64,000 nt of DNA from positions 372,001-436,000 of the forward strand of contig BGKB01000020.1 in NCBI GenBank assembly GCA_003116975.1. The letters run 5' to 3'. The notes under the pieces are model-generated. The model searched no databases and was not told the origin of the DNA. It saw only the letters and a list, made by a program, of their open reading frames with translations. This stretch comes from Aurantiochytrium sp. KH105 (lineage: Eukaryota; Sar; Bigyra; Thraustochytrida; Thraustochytriidae). Below, one piece after another: positions 58,006 through 64,000 of the stretch. Within the stretch, counting starts at the first letter, position 1. Each line of letters starts with the position of its first letter. The translations under genes and the position numbers were made by a program.

Positions 58006-59250
58006 ATGGCGGGCTATGGCGAATTTTGCACGGAGGACACGGGCGACGCTGGATGCGCTGCTCCTTTTGTGTGCTTTGTGAATGCATCATGGAACGATGA
58101 TACGAGCATTTGTACGTGCAGTCACTGGTACGGCTGGAGTGGCGAGGACTGCACGCAACTTTCGGGCGCGTCTTACTTTCTCGTATCGTCGGCAGGACTT
58201 CAAGCCTTGGCTGGCACACTTGCGCTTCTCGTTGCGACAGTGGTGCTGATTGCCTACGTTCGAACGAACGGCCTCAAGCCTAATGTCCAGGCCGCAACCA
58301 TGCTCATGATTTGGCTGTCCTTGATCTCTCTCATTTGCTGGCGCGCCACTATCATTGCAATCACCCTTACGCCATCAAGAAACAAGCTTGAGGCCAAGGC
58401 CAATGATGAAGGCCGAATCCACGAGCTTGTACCTGTGGAACGCGCCATGATTTCCATGACACTTTGCTTTGGAACCCTTGGTCTCCTTAATGTCTCTCTC
58501 ATTTGGGTCCAGGTCGCGCTTTTGTCCAGGCGCATGACGCATTCCCTCTCGCGTGGGCTGACAAGCTACCGCCGCACCGTCTACGTTTTTGAGACGGTGT
58601 GGGTTCTTGGTCTCATAGTGCTCAATGCGCTTGGCTACACTGGCATCATTACAATTTTTGCAGCACCATTCATCTTCTTTATGATCATTTCCTTTGCCTA
58701 CGGGTCCTTCAAAATGACCTCTCTGCTCGCCGACATTTACAAGTCCTCAAGCCAACAAAATGGGGAAACTGCCCCACCAAATGAGGGCTTTGCTGAGGCT
58801 GGCAAAGGGAAGCCAAGCACTTCTACGTATCGCGCCAAGCAGTACAACAGCCTCATCTGGCTGATTAGACGCACGGCCATTCGCGTCGTCGTGTGTCTGA
58901 TCCTTGCCTTTCTCAGTGCGGGCGCCTACGCTGGCATGACCATACTACCCGAGCTGGGTCAGCGCTCGACCATCGATCCAGACGTCGTTGTGCACACAGT
59001 TGTTCTTTTCAATGAGGGCATTCCGTTTTTCATTTTATGTGCGCTGATTTCCGTCCTCTTTTACCTCCGCATCAACATTCTACGACCCTTGCGGAATCGC
59101 TCCACAAAGGCGGCCTCGAATGATGTTGGATTCGGTATCCAACCCAGTGCCGCTGGGTCAAAAGATGCGGCGGACGAATTCAACTTCAGCGCATCTTCTT
59201 ACTATGATGGCTCATCCATGCTCAGCCACGAGAAACGGCCATCTGTCTAG
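58006..59250 (+). CDS. Seven-TM receptor-like protein with EGF-like N-terminus (array gene 1)
   Basis: A 414-residue protein from ATG 58006 (MAGYGEFC). An ectodomain has C8, C17, C23, C36, C38 and C49 and the EGF-like tail CTCSHWYGWSGEDC. About seven hydrophobic helices follow (about 57-85, 96-122, 147-173, 190-210, 213-233, 300-325, 338-362) and a Ser-rich cytoplasmic tail. Between TM3 and TM4 all three array members share LTSYRRTVYVFE, and TM3 shares CFGTLGLLNVSLIW or close variants. The order resembles a G-protein-coupled receptor with a cysteine-rich head, but no known GPCR signature is obvious. No cleavable signal peptide is visible. The large loop 240-300 is the most variable. Ligand and G protein are unknown. 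Confidence 0.8.
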   Translation: MAGYGEFCTEDTGDAGCAAPFVCFVNASWNDDTSICTCSHWYGWSGEDCTQLSGASYFLVSSAGLQALAGTLALLVATVVLIAYVRTNGLKPNVQAATMLMIWLSLISLICWRATIIAITLTPSRNKLEAKANDEGRIHELVPVERAMISMTLCFGTLGLLNVSLIWVQVALLSRRMTHSLSRGLTSYRRTVYVFETVWVLGLIVLNALGYTGIITIFAAPFIFFMIISFAYGSFKMTSLLADIYKSSSQQNGETAPPNEGFAEAGKGKPSTSTYRAKQYNSLIWLIRRTAIRVVVCLILAFLSAGAYAGMTILPELGQRSTIDPDVVVHTVVLFNEGIPFFILCALISVLFYLRINILRPLRNRSTKAASNDVGFGIQPSAAGSKDAADEFNFSASSYYDGSSMLSHEKRPSV

Positions 59251-59933
59251 CCTCAGACTGAACGAATGGTAAGGTATAGAGGGACGTGGGAGAGGCCTTT
59301 TATGTACTATAAAGAAAATGTTTGTGTTTTTGCAAGGTAGTCCGTTGGCTTCCTTCTTGGCGCCCTTGCAACCTGTATTGTCCACTCGCTAGTCTTCGCT
59401 CTTCAAGCTGCCATGGCGCGATGCTGACCAAGGCTTCGTTCGCAGCGTTTTAGGCAGCTTTGTTCAATGCGACGGGCTCGCTCTGCTCGGAGAATTGTCA
59501 TCAATCCTGTAAATGGAGAAAATGCGGAGGGAGAATTGCATCTCAAGTCGGCGCTGCGCTCCGAACTTTCCCATGGCGAGTCTTCAACTAGGGCCGGTTC
59601 GCCCTCAAAAACCTAAGCGAAATCGGGTCGCTGACAGCGCCGGGCCGGTCACGGTCTGGGTGCGCGTAACGGCTAGGCTGCGCCCGCAGTTTTGGGGAGG
59701 CGAACTCGTCATCAGTTTGCCGTCTCGCGTTCGATTCTCTGACGCCCAACACCAAGCAGTAGGAAGAAAGGTTCCGGCCTTGCTCGTCCTGTCCTGTCTA
59801 TTCATCCATCCGGAGTAGCGGTTTCAACCTGCAGAGACAATTTTTGCCGCCGGGAATTTGTGTTTGCGGTTCAGGCAAAACCAAAATGAGGATCAGTCAG
59901 CGCAACGCGAAGCGCTTGCTCTGGGCCTAAACC
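59251..59933. other. Intergenic in the seven-TM array
   Basis: No gene is supported. Contains the promoter of the second array gene. A 101-codon plus-strand frame (59513-59818) has no motif and is not supported. Confidence 0.5.
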
Positions 59934-61145
59934 ATGGCCGGTTATGGCGAATGGTGCGAGCAAGACGTGGGCGTTAACGGCTGCGCCGGGCCATATGTGT
60001 GCTTTGTCAATGCCACCTGGAACGACAACGTCAGCCTCTGCACCTGCAGCCTATGGTATGGATGGCGAGGTGAGGAATGTCTCGAATTTAGCGGACCTAC
60101 CTTCTTCATAATCATATCTGCAGGACTGCAAGGCCTGCTTGGCGTCCTTGCTCTCGTGGTTGCGCTTGATGGAATTGTAAAGTATATACGATTCATTGGT
60201 CTTCAAATTAATACGCAAGTTCTCACCATGGTTTTCATTGGCGCAGCATTGACCATGCTTGTCGGCTGGAGAGCAGTCTCGATTGCCATTGCAAGCACAC
60301 CGCAATTATACATCTTAGAAACAGTTTCGAACAATCAGGGCCGATCGCACATATACATTTTCGGAGAGCGCTCGCTCCTTTCCGCGACACTTTGTTTTGG
60401 CACGCTAGCGCTTCTTAATATCTCACTCGTCTGGGTCGAAGTCGCGCTTCAGTCACGTCGCGTGACGCAAAAAACTTTTTCAGGACTCACTAGTTACCGC
60501 CGCACCGTCTATGTCTTTGAATTCGTCCTTACGACTGGACTTTTCGCCCTCAACGCCAAAGGCTTGACGGCGCTCGTCTCTCTCTTTGCAGCGCCATTTC
60601 TCATCTTCATTACAGTCGTCTTTGCATATGGCGCAAAACATATAAATGCACTCACAGAGGCCTTCAAGACAGAGAGTCTTTCTGCCAGCGGCGATGAAAC
60701 ACGCGCTGCTCCGAGCAAGCATATGCTCTCGTTGTCCAAGAAGTATACTCGCATTGTTAAGTCGATCCAGCGAACAGCTTTGCGTGTCGTTGTCTGTGTG
60801 GCCTGCGGTCTCCTTTCTGGGGTTATTTACACCATCCTTACCATGCTGGGCCAACGCACGTTTCTTTTTCCCGAAGCAAAGGTCCATATTGTCGTCGTAG
60901 CCAACGAAGGCGTTCCACTGTTTTCCCTTCTCGCCTTGCTGCCAATTCTTCACTATGTACACAAGAGCATCAACAAGTCTTTGCGATCCAAGATGACAGC
61001 ATTCGGAGGACGCGTGCACGCAAAAGCAGGCCCGATACATCCTTCTGAGCAGCAAAGCCAACAAGCAATCCTCGATAAGCAGATCCGAACATCGCATCAT
61101 CCAACGTCAACCATCACAGAAGAGGATCTCGAAGCCACCTCGTGA
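59934..61145 (+). CDS. Seven-TM receptor-like protein with EGF-like N-terminus (array gene 2)
   Basis: A 403-residue paralogue of the gene at 58006. The six cysteines fall at identical positions (8, 17, 23, 36, 38, 49) within MAGYGEWCEQDVG and CTCSLWYGWRGEEC. N-glycosylation-type sites (NATW, NDNVS) are in the head. The LTSYRRTVYVFE loop is conserved. The ATG is the first in frame and matches the paralogues' MAGYGE start. The variable loop after TM5 and the charged C-terminus (EEDLEATS) differ in sequence. Head and TM1-3 are closer to array gene 3 (MAGYGEWCEQDVG in both), so genes 2 and 3 likely diverged last. Function is unknown. Confidence 0.8.
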   Translation: MAGYGEWCEQDVGVNGCAGPYVCFVNATWNDNVSLCTCSLWYGWRGEECLEFSGPTFFIIISAGLQGLLGVLALVVALDGIVKYIRFIGLQINTQVLTMVFIGAALTMLVGWRAVSIAIASTPQLYILETVSNNQGRSHIYIFGERSLLSATLCFGTLALLNISLVWVEVALQSRRVTQKTFSGLTSYRRTVYVFEFVLTTGLFALNAKGLTALVSLFAAPFLIFITVVFAYGAKHINALTEAFKTESLSASGDETRAAPSKHMLSLSKKYTRIVKSIQRTALRVVVCVACGLLSGVIYTILTMLGQRTFLFPEAKVHIVVVANEGVPLFSLLALLPILHYVHKSINKSLRSKMTAFGGRVHAKAGPIHPSEQQSQQAILDKQIRTSHHPTSTITEEDLEATS

Positions 61146-62670
61146 GAAAGGTCATATCTTGACAGAAAAAAAGAGGAGCGCGGTACAAAAATCATGTACA
61201 AACAACTGCAACATGACAAAGTTGCGGTCCATACGAGACTCAAGAATCGAGCCGATGTATGACCCCTCGCCAACGCCCAATATGGCGAGCTCCACGCTCT
61301 CTCGTTGAAGACACGCGTGATGTCGAGCAAGTACAAACGCGCTTGAAGTGGGAATAAAGTCGACGCACGTCCCACCGCCCACACCGAGAACGACAAAAAC
61401 GCGGGCTTGACGCTGCTCCAGTATCGGTACGCGCAAAATTCGCTTGCACGGCTTTCCTCGTACACAGCAAGGGTCAATGTCGAAAAACCGTTCGTTTTGC
61501 CGTCAACTATGGCCGGTACGCAAGAAGTTTGCATCAAGCTGTACCTCACATCCATCCAAGTGGCGCAAACATGCTGCTCTGCAATGAATGACTTCTTCGA
61601 AAATTGTGCCGGCAACGGTTCTATTGTGTGGCATGCCTAGCAGGCGACGTTTGTCTCATTTTTGGCAACAAAGAACAATGATCGCATGGAAGGAACTACA
61701 TTTCATGTTCAAGTGATAGCAGTGTTCAGCCTGCTATGCTCCCGGGGCTATTCTTTCTTCGTCTGTTTCGCACAGTAACGGACGTTTGGATGCTACAACA
61801 TTTTCCTGCAAGATGAGAGAATTTCCAACACCTGACCCATGCATCTCCATCGGATGGCATTCATGGCTGAGAGGAAGGATGAGGTGACGAGCGAAAAAAA
61901 AGCCGAGACGGGCGGATTGTCAGCCGCCGGAGGGGGGCGGATTGTCAGGTACGAAATTTCGAAGCGGCACGGAACCTCGGTCGGGTCAACCGTTCTCCGA
62001 TTCCGAACCGACTTTGGCGCGCTGCAGCTGACGGTGATATGTTGACCGGACGACAGCAATCGGAGGCAAGGAGCCTGGAGGAGAAGGGGGCGAGGGGAAG
62101 GGTTCCACAACAGGAGAACGCCCCAAAAGCACAAATTCGCAAGTGAAAAAGAAGTTGAAAGCTGGCCTAGGTTTATATTCGCTAACCAGGCTCAAATTCT
62201 CCTCAGCAAAAGAGCAGAAAACACAAAAATTACATACGTACTGTTACATCCGCCAGGCCGCCTTTCGTAACGGTGCTCAGTTACTATGAATTCTTTGGAC
62301 TACATTGTCCACAAAGCTCATGTGCCTTCTCGCTAGGTGGCTAGGCGGCTAGGCTAGGCTGTCAAGCCGCTCAGCTCAGCTATCAAGATCCGCAACGGCT
62401 ATGTCGAAGGATGGAGAATGGCGACGAGGCCCCACAGTGCCACTGTGCGCAAGAGGACGATGCCCTGCCAGCGTTACCATAATGCGCTGCCAACGCAAGC
62501 GAATTGTTTTTCCTTGTGATCCCGCATCCGTAGATTGACCGTGACTTCCCTGTGCCGCCTATCCGGTATGTTTGGTTGTGGAGTCCGGCGTCCCCTCAGC
62601 TCCGCATTCTTTCGGTCTTGTCCTTCTTTCTTCACCGTGGCAGGCAAACCGCTACCGTCCGGCTTGCGCC
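61146..62670. other. 1.5-kb intergenic in the seven-TM array
   Basis: No gene is supported. A minus-strand frame at about 61150-61440 contains VVLGVGGGTCVDF, which superficially resembles a methyltransferase SAM-binding loop but has no further support. A 13-bp direct repeat, GGCGGATTGTCAG, is at 61911-61923 and 61936-61948. Confidence 0.45.
61911..61948. repeat. 13-bp direct repeat
   Basis: GGCGGATTGTCAG at 61911-61923 and 61936-61948 with a GC-rich 12-bp spacer. Noncoding, short, of unknown meaning. Confidence 0.8.
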
Positions 62671-63843
62671 ATGGCAGGCTACGGCGAGTGGTGCGAGCAA
62701 GACGTGGGCACGAACGGGTGCGCGGCGCCATACGTGTGTTACGTAAATGCCTCGTGGAATGATGGGGTCAGTCTTTGCACATGCAGCCTATGGTTTGGCT
62801 GGCACGGCGAGGAGTGTCTCGAGCTGGGTGGGCCTAGCTATTACCTGCTCGCCTCTGCCGGGGTCCAAGGCATTGCCGCATTTGTTGGTCTTCTTGCTGC
62901 TATCGATGCATGTGCCAAAAGCGTGCGGCATTTCGGCGTGCAGGCCAATGTGCAAGCAGTCACGTTGCTCTTTAGCATGACTGCGCAGGTGTTGCTTATC
63001 ACGTGGAGAGCCATCGTTATGGCCATTGTGCTGACACCACAATATCACAACCTTGAAGCTACTTCTAACTCATCGGGTCGTACGCACGCCCTTGTACCCT
63101 ACGAGCGACTCTTTATCGCATCGTTCATGTGTTTTGGAACGCTTGGGCTGCTTAATGTCTCCCTCGTTTGGGTTCAGGTCGCTCTTCGCTCGCACCATGT
63201 AACACAAAGGGTAACCTCGGGGCTCACGAGCTACCGCCGCACGGTCTACGTATTTGAGACTATTTTTGTTGCAGGGCTTGTTGGACTCAACGTTGCTGGA
63301 ATGACTGCAGCCATTACTATTTTCTCCGCGCCCTTCATTCTCTTTATGATTGTGACCTTTACATTCGGTGCAAACAAAATGAGTGAGCTCGCCGCGATTT
63401 TTCAAAGCGGTCCAAACACCCTCGAAGGTGACAGTAAAGGTAGTGAGCACCTCCACAGCATTGCCATGAGGTATAAACGCATCGTCTCGTTTGTCAAATC
63501 AACAGCAAGACGAATCGTCCTGTTTCTATCGCTGGCACTTCTCTCCGGCATTCTATACACAGCTCTCACATTGGTAGGCCAGCGCTCCGTACTTTTCCCC
63601 AATGCTCCTGTTCACGCCGTGGTGGTGTTCAACGAGGGTATTCCGCTTTTTAGTCTCGCTGCAGGTCTGACAGGGCTTTCGTATGTGCGCACAAATATTA
63701 TCGAGGCCGTTCACACGCGCGCCCCAATTCTAAGAGAACGCAAATTACGAAAACTTGCCCGTCTCGGAAAGAAGGGCGCGCAAAATGCGGTAGTCCCAAC
63801 ATCCATGAGTTCCGAACAAATGGCCTTGAGCTCTGAATTTTAA
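62671..63843 (+). CDS. Seven-TM receptor-like protein with EGF-like N-terminus (array gene 3)
   Basis: A 390-residue paralogue, and the array may continue beyond the window. The head is MAGYGEWCEQDVG, then CTCSLWFGWHGEEC with six cysteines at the same positions (8, 17, 23, 36, 38, 49). Seven predicted helices follow the same order. TM3 CFGTLGLLNVSLVWVQVAL is almost identical to gene 1, and the TM3-TM4 loop is LTSYRRTVYVFE. The frame also opens 33 codons upstream from a TTG, not used. AATAAA at 63885-63890 lies 42 bp past the stop. Function is unknown, as for its paralogues. Confidence 0.8.
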   Translation: MAGYGEWCEQDVGTNGCAAPYVCYVNASWNDGVSLCTCSLWFGWHGEECLELGGPSYYLLASAGVQGIAAFVGLLAAIDACAKSVRHFGVQANVQAVTLLFSMTAQVLLITWRAIVMAIVLTPQYHNLEATSNSSGRTHALVPYERLFIASFMCFGTLGLLNVSLVWVQVALRSHHVTQRVTSGLTSYRRTVYVFETIFVAGLVGLNVAGMTAAITIFSAPFILFMIVTFTFGANKMSELAAIFQSGPNTLEGDSKGSEHLHSIAMRYKRIVSFVKSTARRIVLFLSLALLSGILYTALTLVGQRSVLFPNAPVHAVVVFNEGIPLFSLAAGLTGLSYVRTNIIEAVHTRAPILRERKLRKLARLGKKGAQNAVVPTSMSSEQMALSSEF

Positions 63844-63884
63844 AGAAAGCGTGCAAGGACTCCGAATGGGTCGGTGAAAAAGTC

Positions 63885-63890
63885 AATAAA
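63885..63890 (+). other. AATAAA polyadenylation signal candidate
   Basis: Canonical hexamer 42 bp after array gene 3. Plausible 3' end, but unproven. Confidence 0.35.
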
Positions 63891-64000
63891 CTTTTCAACT
63901 GTCGAGCATTATGATCGTTATGATTTCTCAAGTTGATAGTAAAATTAATTTAAAATAAGGAGGGAGACTCAAGGCGTTGCGTTTTGAGCCACCCCAAGAG

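Noticed and set aside
59700..59780. GTTCGATTCT tract resembling a tRNA T-loop
   Set aside because: Flanking bases do not pair as a T-stem and no acceptor stem, D-arm or anticodon arm can be drawn. No tRNA called anywhere in the window.
61150..61440. Minus-strand frame with VVLGVGGGTCVDF, resembling a methyltransferase SAM loop
   Set aside because: A single glycine-rich loop in 94 residues without the following acidic motif or fold. It overlaps no other signal. Left as intergenic.
1..64000. Search for CRISPR arrays, insertion sequences, rRNA and bacterial operons
   Set aside because: Spacer-repeat arrays, transposase signatures and rRNA cores are not visible. Genes are eukaryotic in style (signal peptides, introns, CaaX, PTS2), so bacterial regulatory features such as ribosome-binding sites were not sought further.

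Overview
The window is nuclear DNA of a protist. It is GC-rich and gene-dense, and most genes are single open frames flanked by short, microsatellite-rich spacers. Two genes need a GT-AG intron to be read sensibly. Meckelin (a ciliary transition-zone protein), MCM7, a MED30-like Mediator subunit, a peroxisomal PTS2 thiolase, a membrane hybrid histidine kinase and a DENN protein point to a flagellate-forming, non-animal, non-plant eukaryote. A labyrinthulomycete (thraustochytrid-type stramenopile) fits best. This is inference from gene content and style, not a phylogenetic test.

Region by region. 0-8 kb holds three copies of a small two-TM, six-cysteine membrane protein (one on minus, two on plus) in otherwise empty sequence. 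The two plus-strand copies also share their 3' flanks. 8-24 kb holds a hybrid histidine kinase, a PTS2 thiolase, adenylosuccinate lyase, a DENN protein with an ENTH/ANTH-like domain and a proline-rich tail, and meckelin. 24-32 kb holds a MED30-like gene, a decayed region joining an EFTUD2 (Snu114) domain II piece to a nucleotide-sugar dehydrogenase piece, a spliced TCAIM-like gene, an IQ/coiled-coil gene, and a hemerythrin-like protein ending in a CaaX box. 32-46.5 kb holds a DUF4062/STAND-NTPase/WD40 protein of 1679 residues, a GNAT acetyltransferase, an AAAP amino-acid transporter, a coiled-coil protein, a membrane-anchored JmjC protein and a small spliced gene with an N-myristoylation-type start. 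46.5-49.8 kb is simple-sequence-rich with no convincing gene. 49.8-57.5 kb holds a UDP-glucuronate 4-epimerase, an unusual SAP + twin ABC ATPase + GNAT fusion, and MCM7. 58-64 kb is a head-to-tail array of three seven-TM, receptor-like proteins with an identical six-cysteine EGF-like N-terminus.

The genes do not form one pathway and there are no operons. Neighbours are mostly convergent or divergent, sometimes under 100 bp apart, as in a compact protist genome. The strongest candidates for undescribed biology are the SAP-ABC-ABC-GNAT protein (51370-53799), the EGF-like seven-TM array (58006-63843), the two-TM cysteine family with shared flanks (0.6-8 kb), the prenylation-motif hemerythrin (30155-31144) and the DENN-ENTH fusion (16605-20012).

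Starts were set at the ATG best supported by family length or motifs. Several longer frames begin at non-ATG codons or run through 5' microsatellites and were trimmed.
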